Source: an uncultured Allobaculum sp. (GTDB lineage: Bacteria; Bacillota_I; Bacilli_A; Erysipelotrichales; Erysipelotrichaceae). From it: DNA of 18,589 nucleotides. The notes beneath the pieces were generated by a model that ran no database searches, had not been told where the DNA came from, and was given only the letters and a program-made list of their open reading frames with translations. Each line of letters begins with the position of its first letter. Position 1 is the first letter of the stretch. Both the position numbers and the translations under genes were made by a program. This document shows, piece after piece, positions 1 to 7,783 of this stretch. The stretch is taken from positions 1 to 18,589 of the forward strand of contig CAJTLE010000050.1 of assembly GCA_910577085.1 (NCBI GenBank). The letters are read 5' to 3'.

Positions 1-388
1 TTAGAAATTACACTTTTTCGTCATGCTCTTTTGTTTTTTAGTTCTTATGGCTAACTGCTTATCTTTCATATTTCACGCCCAAGTTGGTTCCGAGGCTAAA
101 GGACATCACCTTAACTTAATGACATTGGTAGTCTCCCTAGAAAAAAGCAAGATTGGGTTTAACTCCATATTCTGCTTCTCCAAAAAAGAATTTCTGATAA
201 AGACGTGTTCGAGTACTACAATGAGCAGGCCAGTCAGTGATGAAAAAGCTGAATGTAACCCGAACTTCCATCAATTCTGTTGCTTACTGAATGAACAAGA
301 TAATTTATTCCAAAAATCCACTGATTGTCAGCTATCTAATTAGGATAGTAATCCATTCAATCCAAGTTTAAAACTTATATTACGCATA

Positions 389-436
389 AATGCGGTCAGC
401 TCTCGCAGAGAATACTCTGCAATGGCTGACCGCATT
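389..436 (+). terminator. Two-tier hairpin, probable terminator
   Basis: A perfect 12-bp outer stem (389-400 with 425-436) encloses a second perfect 6-bp stem (405-410 with 415-420, AATA loop). Short unpaired 4-nt segments separate the two stems on both sides. The downstream sequence GATTTTATCTTT is T-rich but not a clean T run, so this may be a weak rho-independent terminator of a gene left of the window. A structured RNA or regulatory element is the alternative. Confidence 0.5.
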
Positions 437-771
437 GATTTTATCTTTCCAAGTTCAAATGATTTCCATGCAAGTAATCGACTGATCCGTTAAGAAAGGT
501 AAATCTGAGATCGGTAAAAACACCTGAATAGCATTGGAAATTCGTATTATTAGATAATCTATGAAACATTTCATGATTATCTTATTCAAGATTAGTGAAA
601 AACGGTTCTGAAGTCAATTCGTTTTAAGATATTTATCCCACATTATCTATTTATATCGAAAATAAAAACGGTATTTTAGCGGTAATTTACAAATATAACA
701 GTTACATATTCAATCCTATTCGTTCAAAAAATTAATCTGTATAAAACAATCATAACCACTTTATATTTAGG

Positions 772-799
772 CCGATAGCATATATCAATCTGCTATCGG
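772..799. promoter_or_regulatory. 9-bp inverted repeat upstream of secreted-protein gene
   Basis: CCGATAGCA (772-780) and TGCTATCGG (791-799) form a perfect 9-bp inverted repeat with a 10-nt loop. No T tract follows, so it is not a standard terminator. It lies about 140 bases upstream of the gene at 940 and could be an operator or a leader hairpin. No function can be assigned from sequence alone. Confidence 0.35.
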
Positions 800-939
800 G
801 TGAAGATCTGCGTTTAATCATTTTCCCTAAAGCCAATACTCAAATCGTAGATTATCTAATTATAAGTGAATGCTGAGGCGGTTTTCTATTCTGGTGTTCG
901 CTTTGAAAATCCCTTGTAGTAAGGAAGGAAAGGAATTTT

Positions 940-2469
940 ATGCGGTATTTTAAAAGTACAAAGATGCTTTCCAGTTTGCTGGCAGCATCCATGGTTTTAT
1001 CACCTGCATCATCAACTATCATGCAGATTCATGCGAATGGCACTGTAGAAAATGATGGGAACAGTGAAAATCTGAATGAAGTTTCGGAAGAACAGAAACA
1101 AGCAATAAATGAACTGCTTTCTAGTTCAGATCTAGAGGACTCCGATAAGCGCTCTGATATAGTTGATAAAATCCTTGAAACTATTCGACCCGAGTATTGG
1201 TTATACTGCTGGAAGGATAATGGTGGCCTCACTAAAACGAAAACATCAGACTATACTGGTGGTCATACCTCTATCTTCAGTCAGTCATCAGATCCTGATA
1301 AATGTTCCATTACTATTGACCCTAACCCTAGATTGGATCAGGGATACGTCGAGTATCACTCACAAAACGGCTATGATGACTATACTCTTTGTTTGACTGC
1401 CTATAAGGATGAAAATGGAAAATGGGTGCTTGATAATATTTCTTTTGGAAATCGTATTGTTTACGCCGGGCCAACTGTTACTCAGTTAAATTCCATAACT
1501 TTATACCTGAAAAACAGAGACAATGGACAAGTTAACTCTCTGACAGTACCAAAAGTATCCATCGATACTTACTGGATTGATGTTAATGAAACATCGGAAC
1601 AGTTGAATAGCAGTTCTGTCACTCCTACTCAAAAGGGTGTGACAGGATTGATCTCTGTAAAAGCAATAGTCGAGGCCGCTCAACAGAAATGGGGAGCCGA
1701 TATCCAATTTATTGATTACCATGATTTATCTGGTTCTTTAATACCTAAACATTACTATGGTTTGGTGGAACTGAATAACAATGATTCAACGGAACAAAAT
1801 ATTTCTCTATCTTTCTATAAACTGGATGACGGTGTCTATAGACTAGGTGCAGACGCTTCCGATACTTCTGAGAGTAACTTCATTGTTTACTCTTTAGTCA
1901 GTGGGACAATGCCTGATCCTGAGCCTTCTGAACCAACAACTAATCCATCGGATCCTGAGCCTTCGAGACCATCGAATCCTTCGAAGCCATCAAAGCCTTC
2001 TAAACCGACTAACAAGCCTTCTAAACCGGCTGAACCTGCAAATCCAAATGTAGATTTGACTCCAGTAGAATCATACAGACTGTACAATCCAAATACTGGA
2101 GAACACTTCTATACCAATAGCGCAGCTGAACACGATATGCTTGTCAGAGCTGGATGGAATACGGAAACCAGAACCTGGAAACTGCCGACAAAATCGGATT
2201 ATCCAATCTATCGTGTGTATAATCCAAACTCCGGAGATCATCACTACACTCTGAATGCCGGTGAAAAAGATTTCTTGGTCGGCTTAGGCTGGAAAGATGA
2301 AGGAATTGCCATGTACTCCGCTGGTGAAGATGGACAGGTGATCTATCGTCTTTACAATCCAAATGAAAAAGTTGGCCAGCACTTCTACACTGCAAGCAAA
2401 GCTGAAAAAGACATGCTTGTAAATGCGGGCTGGAGTGATGAAGGAACCGGTTTCTACGGATTGGAGTAG
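940..2469 (+). CDS. Secreted protein with Pro-rich linker and C-terminal DUF5648-type repeats
   Basis: The 509-residue product starts with a signal peptide: basic MRYFKSTK, a hydrophobic core LSSLLAASMVL, and a likely cleavage near residues 28-33. Residues about 35-320 are an acidic, Asn/Ser-rich extracellular region that I do not recognise. Residues 325-370 are a Pro/Ser/Lys/Glu-rich linker with SKPSKPSKP-type repeats, typical of wall-spanning spacers. Residues 378-509 hold three repeats built on YR-x-YNPN-x-G-x-HFYT...E-x-x-x-LV-x-x-GW, at about 379-406, 424-451 and 469-498. These match the DUF5648 type (PF18885), common in secreted Bacillota proteins and of unknown role, possibly wall or glycan binding. 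There is no LPXTG motif or C-terminal membrane anchor. The ATG follows a purine-rich Shine-Dalgarno stretch (AAGGAAGGAAAGG), and a terminator follows, so it is probably monocistronic. The secreted-repeat-protein call is firm; its function is unknown. Confidence 0.85.
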   Translation: MRYFKSTKMLSSLLAASMVLSPASSTIMQIHANGTVENDGNSENLNEVSEEQKQAINELLSSSDLEDSDKRSDIVDKILETIRPEYWLYCWKDNGGLTKTKTSDYTGGHTSIFSQSSDPDKCSITIDPNPRLDQGYVEYHSQNGYDDYTLCLTAYKDENGKWVLDNISFGNRIVYAGPTVTQLNSITLYLKNRDNGQVNSLTVPKVSIDTYWIDVNETSEQLNSSSVTPTQKGVTGLISVKAIVEAAQQKWGADIQFIDYHDLSGSLIPKHYYGLVELNNNDSTEQNISLSFYKLDDGVYRLGADASDTSESNFIVYSLVSGTMPDPEPSEPTTNPSDPEPSRPSNPSKPSKPSKPTNKPSKPAEPANPNVDLTPVESYRLYNPNTGEHFYTNSAAEHDMLVRAGWNTETRTWKLPTKSDYPIYRVYNPNSGDHHYTLNAGEKDFLVGLGWKDEGIAMYSAGEDGQVIYRLYNPNEKVGQHFYTASKAEKDMLVNAGWSDEGTGFYGLE

Positions 2470-2508
2470 TTCGAAAGCAAAATTCGAAATACATACTCAA
2501 AAACACAG

Positions 2509-2546
2509 ACAGGTTAGTCGACAAAGTCGTTGGCTGACCTGTTTTC
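2509..2546 (+). terminator. Rho-independent terminator after secreted-protein gene
   Basis: An 11-bp stem (2509-2519 with 2532-2542, including two G-U pairs in RNA) is followed by TTTTCTGTTCT. The loop contains a small GAC/GTC pairing. Its position 40 bases after the stop codon at 2469 supports termination of that gene. Confidence 0.75.
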
Positions 2547-2894
2547 TGTTCTGGCCGGTCAAAAGGGAGAAGTGTGAAATCGCTTAGGTGATCGCAAAGA
2601 GAATCGAATCCAGTAAATGGATTGCTGGGGTTAGAAATTATCTTGCCTTTTCCAAGATCGGATAGGCTCTTGCATATAGGCAAAGCGAGTGAAGACGGTG
2701 CTGTTTTGAGTGAATTGAAATGGAAGAAGCTGTGTGAAATTTTGGAAAGTCGAATGGACGGGGTATGGGTTTCAGGCGTAGACTTTCTGAAAAATGAATC
2801 GGATTGGGTGCAAATGGGATGAAAAACGGATACAAAATCCGGTTTGAAAAGCCCAAAAGGACGGTATCGTGAGAGCGGTGTAATCCGGAAGACA

Positions 2895-2923
2895 TTGCTT
2901 TTAGCTTTTGTGTTCTTTATTAT
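2895..2923 (+). promoter_or_regulatory. Probable sigma-A promoter of the LCP gene
   Basis: TTGCTT (2895-2900) and TATTAT (2918-2923) are separated by exactly 17 bases. They lie 31 bases upstream of the ATG at 2955 and just before its GGAGG site. Transcription would begin near 2930. This also argues that translation starts at 2955 and not at the in-frame TTG at 2844, which lies upstream of the promoter. Confidence 0.6.
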
Positions 2924-2954
2924 TAACGATGGATTTCTCTGGAGGTACGAAAGT

Positions 2955-4952
2955 ATGGCGACTGGAAGGACATCGAGAAGATCAGGAGCCGGATACGGTC
3001 CTGATACTTCCTATCAACAGGGAGCAAGAACGTCCAATCGTTCGGGCGCTTCGCGAACCAATGCCTATTCCACTTACGGCTCTTCTTCCGGATATGGAAG
3101 AGGACCTGCAAGTTCAAAAAAATCGAAAAAACAAAATCGCAGGCGAAGGCCGGGCCCGCTTTCGTGGCTGTTATGGCTGGCATCTGTAGCTGGTGTCGTG
3201 TGGTTTTTATATCAGCTGATCCGGATTAATATTCTGCCAGGGCAGTTATTACTACTGTTGAGCGGAATTCTGGTGGTGTTAACGACTCTGCTCAGTATGA
3301 TCTGGCTGGTGTACACCCGGCGCAGGTTTACCAAATTCATCATGGGCTTTCTTGTGTGTGCCATTGGAGCGGGAAGCTTCGTTGGCGGAGGAATGCTGCA
3401 AAGTACAGATGATATGTTTTCGCAGGTGACCAACCTGACCGATAAACAGGTAAACTCGGTAACAATCTATGCGATGAAAGATTCGCAGATTACCGAACCA
3501 AAGCAGCTAGGCTCGACAACAACGCTTGGGACTGCCTCGGCTGTGGATCTGACAGGAACAACCGGCATGCTCAATGAGCTTGAAAAGGCTGGCGCAAGTC
3601 CGCAGATTGTGAATTATGACAATGTGTATGAGCTGGTGGATGCGCTTTATAACGGGGAAGTAAATGCGATTGCTTTTCCGGAAATTGCCCATGATGCTCT
3701 GTATGAGCAGGCCAATGACTACAATAAATACAATGCGCTGACGACGTTCACCAGTGTGGTCGACAATTATCTGTATTACACAGACCGGGATCCATCGTCG
3801 ATTAACCGTCCGGATCCGGTCGCCAATATCATGACGGATCCATTTACCGTCCTTGTCTCCGCAAACGACAGTTATGGAACCATCGGAAGCAACTCGCGCT
3901 CTGACGTGAACATGTTGGTGACTGTCAACCCCAAAACCGCTCAGGTTTTAATGGTCAACATTCCACGTGATTCTTACTTGCCAGTTTCCTGTAAGAAGAA
4001 CCAGACAGCCTGTGAGATGGTTTCCGGAATGGAAGATAAACTGACCCATACAGGCCTGTTTGGCATTGGCACAACAGAAAGTACGGTTGAAGATGCCTTT
4101 GGCATTACGATCAACTACTATGTTCGCGTAAACTTCTCCTCACTGATCAACATCGTTGATGCGGTGGGTGGAATTGATGTGGAAGTAGAACCGGGCCTGG
4201 AAGTGGAAACTTTCTATGCCAATGGTACCGAAGGGGTTCATGCGGGAACCAACCATCTCGATGGAGAACGCGCTCTGGCTTTTGCCCGTGAGCGTCATGC
4301 CTATGTGGATGGTGATATGCAGCGCATCCGCAACCAGTCCATTGTATTAAAGGCACTGCTGAAATCTCTGCTTTCGCCAACGATGGTTGTGCGTTATCCA
4401 GAGGTGATGAAAGCATTGTCGACCGCCTTTGATACAAATATGAGTGCCAATGAGATCAAGTCGCTGCTGACCTTGGAAGTATCCAGATTTCCACGCTGGA
4501 ACTTGCAGTCGTATGCGTTAGTCGGTGAGCCGGTGGAAGCCTGGAGCCCATCGGCCGGACAGAACCTGTCAGTAACGATGCTCAACGATGCTGAGATCCA
4601 GAAAGCGGATGCCCTCATCCGTCAGGTGGAAAGCGGCCAGACCATCAATCTGACCCAAGCGGATCAGCCGGTTGAAACCGATGAGTATGAAACCAACGTC
4701 AATCACAATTACATTGACAATGAGGTCGATCATACCGATCTTTACAACCAGGATGGGACGGTGACCCAGCCCATTCAAAGCGATCCGTATGGCGGCCAGG
4801 ACAACGACAGTGTGTATGACCCGTATGGAGGATATGGCGGCTATGAAGACTCTGACAGCCATGGAACGTATACGGATCCATATTCTCCCTATGAGCAGCC
4901 ATCAACGTCGTATGAAGATCCATATGGCCAGTTGTATTCAGCATACGAATAA
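2955..4952 (+). CDS. LytR-CpsA-Psr (LCP) family wall glycopolymer ligase
   Basis: LCP proteins transfer lipid-linked anionic or capsular glycopolymers onto peptidoglycan at the outer membrane face. The 665-residue product has a Ser/Gly/Tyr/Arg-rich cytoplasmic N-terminus (1-68). Three membrane segments follow (about 69-89, 97-120, 127-147), then an extracellular accessory domain (about 165-290) resembling the extra domain of streptococcal CpsA-type proteins. The LCP domain spans about 296-510, with family marks SRSDVNMLVTVNP (R316, D318), NIPRDSYL (R338, D339), DGERALAFARERH (R439, R445, R447) and QRIRNQ. The last 90 residues are an Asp/Tyr/Gly/Pro-rich tail (YDPYGGYGGYEDSDS). The ATG is chosen because GGAGG (2941-2945) lies 9 bases upstream. 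Neighbouring glycosyltransferase and rhamnose genes suggest that its substrate is a rhamnose-containing wall polysaccharide; this is inference. Confidence 0.9.
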   Translation: MATGRTSRRSGAGYGPDTSYQQGARTSNRSGASRTNAYSTYGSSSGYGRGPASSKKSKKQNRRRRPGPLSWLLWLASVAGVVWFLYQLIRINILPGQLLLLLSGILVVLTTLLSMIWLVYTRRRFTKFIMGFLVCAIGAGSFVGGGMLQSTDDMFSQVTNLTDKQVNSVTIYAMKDSQITEPKQLGSTTTLGTASAVDLTGTTGMLNELEKAGASPQIVNYDNVYELVDALYNGEVNAIAFPEIAHDALYEQANDYNKYNALTTFTSVVDNYLYYTDRDPSSINRPDPVANIMTDPFTVLVSANDSYGTIGSNSRSDVNMLVTVNPKTAQVLMVNIPRDSYLPVSCKKNQTACEMVSGMEDKLTHTGLFGIGTTESTVEDAFGITINYYVRVNFSSLINIVDAVGGIDVEVEPGLEVETFYANGTEGVHAGTNHLDGERALAFARERHAYVDGDMQRIRNQSIVLKALLKSLLSPTMVVRYPEVMKALSTAFDTNMSANEIKSLLTLEVSRFPRWNLQSYALVGEPVEAWSPSAGQNLSVTMLNDAEIQKADALIRQVESGQTINLTQADQPVETDEYETNVNHNYIDNEVDHTDLYNQDGTVTQPIQSDPYGGQDNDSVYDPYGGYGGYEDSDSHGTYTDPYSPYEQPSTSYEDPYGQLYSAYE

Positions 4953-5065
4953 GCCGCATTGAATCTGTCATACGGTTACGACAATTGAAAATTCAAACCG
5001 ATTGCCGATCATTTCGGTAAGATGACAGGCTTGAATTACAGCGGATATAAAATCTGATAGACTAC

Positions 5066-5090
5066 AGGGGAACTTTGCTTCCCCTTTTTT
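5066..5090 (+). terminator. Rho-independent terminator after LCP gene
   Basis: AGGGGAA (5066-5072) pairs perfectly with TTCCCCT (5079-5085) over a 6-nt loop and runs straight into six T residues. It lies about 115 bases after the LCP stop codon. The next 160 bases up to the following gene are A-rich and contain no other feature I can support. Confidence 0.85.
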
Positions 5091-5251
5091 GATGCCCAGA
5101 TGAACATCTGAACCCTTGAATTCTTCATTCCTGAATCAATTCCGCTCAAACTCACTCAATCTTTGAAGCAAAAAATAGAAAAAACGATGAATCGAAAACA
5201 CGAAAACATGAAATATAGAAATCAAAATTTAGAAGAAATGGAGGATCCAGA

Positions 5252-6289
5252 ATGCCAAATTCTACCCAACCCCCAAGAAAACCGTTAACGCCTGCGCAAA
5301 AAGCTGCCCGTCGCAGACGCCGCCAGAAAATCAGACGACGTCGAATGATGCTTGTGTTTGGCGGCGGACTGGTTGTGGTCCTGCTTTTGATTGCCCTGAT
5401 TACCTTCTGCCTGCAGCAGTTCTATTTCATCCCGAAACAGAAAGCCGAAATTGCCAGACAGGAAAGCATCGCCTATGAACAATCGGTCCAGCACCAACAA
5501 GAACTCCAAAGCGAAATCAGCCAGATCCAGACCATGCAGCCAAGCGGCGATATCGGGCAGGAAACGCTGGATGCCTTAAAAGCCAGCGCCCTGGAAGGAT
5601 ACTCCACCGACGCCCAGGGCAATATCAGCGAAACCAACTCAACCGCTGCAACTCAGGCTAAATATTTCCTGGATCATATCAATGAATATGACAACGATAT
5701 TTTGTTGTTCTATCTCAATAACCCGGAACGCTATGACTTTGTCAAAGCCTATCCACAGCGTGATCAATACCAGAATCCACCAGAAAAACTCAGTGAATCA
5801 CTAACCGACGTACCAGCGCTCTATCAGTGGTCGTTAGACTGGGGCTATCTGCCTTATGGCGACAGCACCATGTATTATGCCGGATGTGCTCCGACCAGTC
5901 TGAGCATGGTGTTCAGCTATCTTCTGCAGGATCCAACGATTACGCCGGCTGTTTTAAAAAGCTATGCGGAAAACAATGGCTTCTATGTCAGCGGCGCGGG
6001 CAGTGCACATGATCTGTTAAATGCAGCAGCTGCCCAATATGGTCTGAACGTTGAGACGATTCCCGTGGATCAGGAGTCCATTTCTCAGGCACTCAATGAA
6101 GGTAAGAAGTTGATCTTCAATATGGTCCCTGGAAAATTCACCCAGGTTGGCCACTTCATGGTGGCGGCTGGCGAAAAGGATGGCAAGCTGGTCATTCATG
6201 ATCCAAACAATATCTCCCGTACGGAGCAGTTGTGGGACTACGATGACGTGCTGCCTGAAACAGCCATCGTCTGGTCGTACTGGAAATAA
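5252..6289 (+). CDS. Membrane-anchored C39-like (papain-fold) cysteine peptidase
   Basis: The 345-residue product has a very basic cytoplasmic N-terminus (residues 10-31 nearly all Arg/Lys/Gln) and one membrane segment (about 33-57). A Glu/Gln-rich coiled-coil-like stalk (60-95) and a helical linker follow. The C-terminal domain (about 186-345) matches the peptidase C39-like family (PF13529 type). It has the entry motif QWSLDWGYLPYG, catalytic Cys212 in AGCAPTSLSMV, catalytic His301 in VGHFMVAAG and Asp317 in IHDPNN, so the triad looks intact. The stop-transfer N-terminus places the enzyme outside the cell. Its substrate is unknown; cleavage of a surface protein or a wall-modifying role would fit the neighbourhood. 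GGAGG (5240-5244) lies 7 bases before the ATG. Terminators flank it on both sides, so it seems to be transcribed alone. Confidence 0.85.
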   Translation: MPNSTQPPRKPLTPAQKAARRRRRQKIRRRRMMLVFGGGLVVVLLLIALITFCLQQFYFIPKQKAEIARQESIAYEQSVQHQQELQSEISQIQTMQPSGDIGQETLDALKASALEGYSTDAQGNISETNSTAATQAKYFLDHINEYDNDILLFYLNNPERYDFVKAYPQRDQYQNPPEKLSESLTDVPALYQWSLDWGYLPYGDSTMYYAGCAPTSLSMVFSYLLQDPTITPAVLKSYAENNGFYVSGAGSAHDLLNAAAAQYGLNVETIPVDQESISQALNEGKKLIFNMVPGKFTQVGHFMVAAGEKDGKLVIHDPNNISRTEQLWDYDDVLPETAIVWSYWK

Positions 6290-6379
6290 CAAAGGAAAAA
6301 AATCAACCGATCAAACTTTGATCTTCAACCTGTGTGGAGAAGATCAAAAAGATCGAAATCATTGAAATTCTCTGGTTTT

Positions 6380-6422
6380 AAAGAAGGAAGAACCCGCTTA
6401 CAGGCATTCTTCCTTCTTTTTT
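6380..6422 (+). terminator. Rho-independent terminator after C39-like gene
   Basis: AAAGAAGGAAGAA (6380-6392) pairs perfectly with TTCTTCCTTCTTT (6408-6420) around a 15-nt loop and ends in a run of T. This is a strong 13-bp stem about 90 bases after the stop codon. Any open frame that runs through it is not a real gene up to that point. Confidence 0.85.
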
Positions 6423-6455
6423 GCGTTATGGCCTGTCACATCGTGATGGCAGAGT

Positions 6456-6484
6456 TTGGAAAAGCGGGCGGGATTTCCTATAAT
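6456..6484 (+). promoter_or_regulatory. Strong sigma-A promoter
   Basis: TTGGAA (6456-6461) and a perfect TATAAT (6479-6484) are separated by exactly 17 bases. It lies just downstream of the previous terminator and upstream of the 34-codon open frame at 6494 and the glycosyltransferase at 6617. Transcription would begin near 6490-6494, which coincides with the first ATG. Confidence 0.75.
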
Positions 6485-6493
6485 AGTCTCGAT

Positions 6494-6598
6494 ATGACAA
6501 AAAAGGCCTTGTTAAGCAAATTAAAATATTTCTTATGGATTTCAGTGTTTATTCTGACGAGCTTTCTGGTCGGTATTGCGGTTTATTTTCGCACTTAG
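6494..6598 (+). CDS. Probable 34-residue single-pass membrane peptide, possibly leaderless
   Basis: The open frame MTKKALLSKLKYF... has a Lys-rich start, a hydrophobic segment (about residues 13-31, LWISVFILTSFLVGIAVYF) and ends RT. This is the layout of a small single-pass membrane protein with a positive-inside N-terminus. No Shine-Dalgarno site is visible. Its ATG lies only 9 bases after the TATAAT box at 6479-6484, so the transcript would start at or next to the codon, making it leaderless. The stop codon is 18 bases before the glycosyltransferase start, so the two would share a transcript. No family is recognised. It could instead be a chance frame in the 5' leader. The membrane-peptide composition and tight packing favour a real gene, but only moderately. 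Confidence 0.45.
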   Translation: MTKKALLSKLKYFLWISVFILTSFLVGIAVYFRT

Positions 6599-6616
6599 AT
6601 AGAAGAGGTCGCCTTT

Positions 6617-7765
6617 ATGAATACATCCCCAAGAAAACCGATACGTACTGCGATCCTGTGTATCAGTGACGTCTATCTTTCCCGTGGTCTGCAGCTGCAG
6701 GCTTTTTATGAAGCGCGGGGAGAGGAAGTCGTCATTTTGACACCGGATTTTTCGCATCGCCATAAAGCCCCCATTGCGCCCTGTGCAAAAAAGCGCGGGG
6801 TAGAATATCTGCACCATCGGCCGTATCAGAAAAATCTTTCCTGGCAGCGGCTGCTTGGCCATGCTGAATTTTCGCGCGATGCCCGCAAGTATCTGGAAGA
6901 CTGGAAACCTGACCGGATTCATGCGCTGGTGCCGGCCAATACGATTGCCCGTGAAATGGACAAGTATAAAAAAGAACACCCTGAGGTGCTGCTCTATTTT
7001 GATCTCATTGACTTATGGCCAGAATCACTGCCGGTCAAAGGCTTTGAGAAAACGCCGCCGGCCTGGATCTGGAAACATCTGCGCAATGCGCATCTGGCTG
7101 CCGCAAACAAAGTCTTTGCGGAATGCGGCCTGTTCGCCAATCGAATTGAGCAGCAGACAGGCATCCGTCCGGAAATCCTGTACTGGACCATTCCGGATGA
7201 CAAGACAGATTCGAAACTGAATCTTCCTGCCAGTCGGCTTTCTCTGTGTTATTTAGGGTCCGTCAATAACATCATTGACCTGGAGGCTATGCAGACTTTC
7301 CTTTCCTTACTGGCAAAAGAGATTCCAGTGGATCTTCATGTAATTGCCAATGGGGAAAAGAAAGCGGAAATGGTGGAAATGCTCTCTGGCATTGTCCATG
7401 TCATCGATCATGGTCTGGTCTATGACCCGCAGGCCAAGCAGGATATCTTTGATGCCTGTCACTTTGGTCTCAATCTCATGAAGTCGGAAGTGGTCATTGG
7501 TCTTTCAATGAAGTCCCTGGATTATCTCAAAGGCGGCCTGCCGATTGTCAACTCTTTGCAGGGAGATCTGCATGACTGGATTGACACAAGCAAGTGCGGC
7601 ATCAACATTGACCATGGCGACCTTGAACTTGCCGCCCGACAGGTTCTTGAATCGCTCAAAGAAGAAAACTTGCAGATGCGGGCCAATGCGCGCAGACTGT
7701 ATACACAAACGCTTTCAATTGATGCGTTTGAAAGCCATTTAAATCAGATTCTGACAAGCCGGTAA
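6617..7765 (+). CDS. GT-B fold glycosyltransferase, GT4-like
   Basis: The 382-residue protein reads as a two-domain GT-B enzyme. The N-terminal half opens with AILCISDVYLSRGLQLQ and carries YFDLIDLWPESLP at about 127-139, as in several wall-polysaccharide transferases. The C-terminal nucleotide-sugar half starts near LSLCYLGSVNNI (208-219) and contains IGLSMKSLDYLKGGLPIVNS (294-313), the GT4-like donor-binding region. There is no signal peptide or membrane segment, so it is probably a peripheral cytoplasmic enzyme acting on a lipid-linked intermediate. The site AGAAGAGG (6601-6608) lies 8 bases before the ATG. It appears to be transcribed from the promoter at 6456-6484 together with the upstream 34-residue frame, and its own terminator overlaps its stop codon. 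The donor sugar cannot be told from sequence. Confidence 0.8.
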   Translation: MNTSPRKPIRTAILCISDVYLSRGLQLQAFYEARGEEVVILTPDFSHRHKAPIAPCAKKRGVEYLHHRPYQKNLSWQRLLGHAEFSRDARKYLEDWKPDRIHALVPANTIAREMDKYKKEHPEVLLYFDLIDLWPESLPVKGFEKTPPAWIWKHLRNAHLAAANKVFAECGLFANRIEQQTGIRPEILYWTIPDDKTDSKLNLPASRLSLCYLGSVNNIIDLEAMQTFLSLLAKEIPVDLHVIANGEKKAEMVEMLSGIVHVIDHGLVYDPQAKQDIFDACHFGLNLMKSEVVIGLSMKSLDYLKGGLPIVNSLQGDLHDWIDTSKCGINIDHGDLELAARQVLESLKEENLQMRANARRLYTQTLSIDAFESHLNQILTSR

Positions 7766-7783
7766 CTGTACCGGCTTGTTTTC
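7754..7783 (+). terminator. Rho-independent terminator overlapping stop codon
   Basis: ACAAGCCGGTA (7754-7764) pairs perfectly with TACCGGCTTGT (7769-7779) over a 4-nt ACTG loop and is followed by TTTTC. The 5' arm includes the last codons and part of the TAA stop (7763-7765) of the glycosyltransferase gene. Confidence 0.85.

Larger units (their letters stand above)
1..939. other. Long AT-rich intergenic region, no convincing gene
   Basis: No convincing coding region is visible on either strand. The one longish + strand open frame (23-343) has no Shine-Dalgarno site, no family-like motif and an unusual Cys/Phe/Ser-rich composition, so I treat it as chance. On the - strand a short Lys-rich reading frame (MKDKQLAIRTKKQK...) ends at the very first bases of the window. 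It has no upstream ribosome site and an in-frame stop two codons before its Met, so it too is unsupported. The region holds a two-tier hairpin at 389-436 and a 9-bp hairpin at 772-799, both listed separately. I see no clear sigma-A promoter for the gene at 940, although the region must supply one. Confidence 0.6.
2470..2954. other. Intergenic region between secreted-protein and LCP genes
   Basis: This stretch contains the terminator of the upstream gene (2509-2546) and the promoter of the LCP gene (2895-2923). Short open frames at 2622-2822 (+) and on the - strand have no ribosome sites or recognisable motifs, and I do not call them. I see nothing else in the middle part. Confidence 0.5.

Noticed and set aside
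23..343. 106-codon + strand open frame at the left edge
   Set aside because: No ribosome site, no recognisable motif, and an odd Cys/Phe/Ser composition. The region is AT-rich and non-coding in appearance.
2844..2954. In-frame upstream extension of the LCP protein from a TTG at 2844
   Set aside because: A good promoter (2895-2923) and GGAGG site lie inside this extension and point to the ATG at 2955 as the real start.
4699..4971. Antisense frames under the LCP tail and other long genes
   Set aside because: They mirror the strongly biased coding sequence of the sense strand and lack ribosome sites.
6332..6493. Upstream extension of the 34-residue frame to give 88 codons
   Set aside because: It runs through the C39-gene terminator hairpin and the promoter, so transcripts would not contain it.
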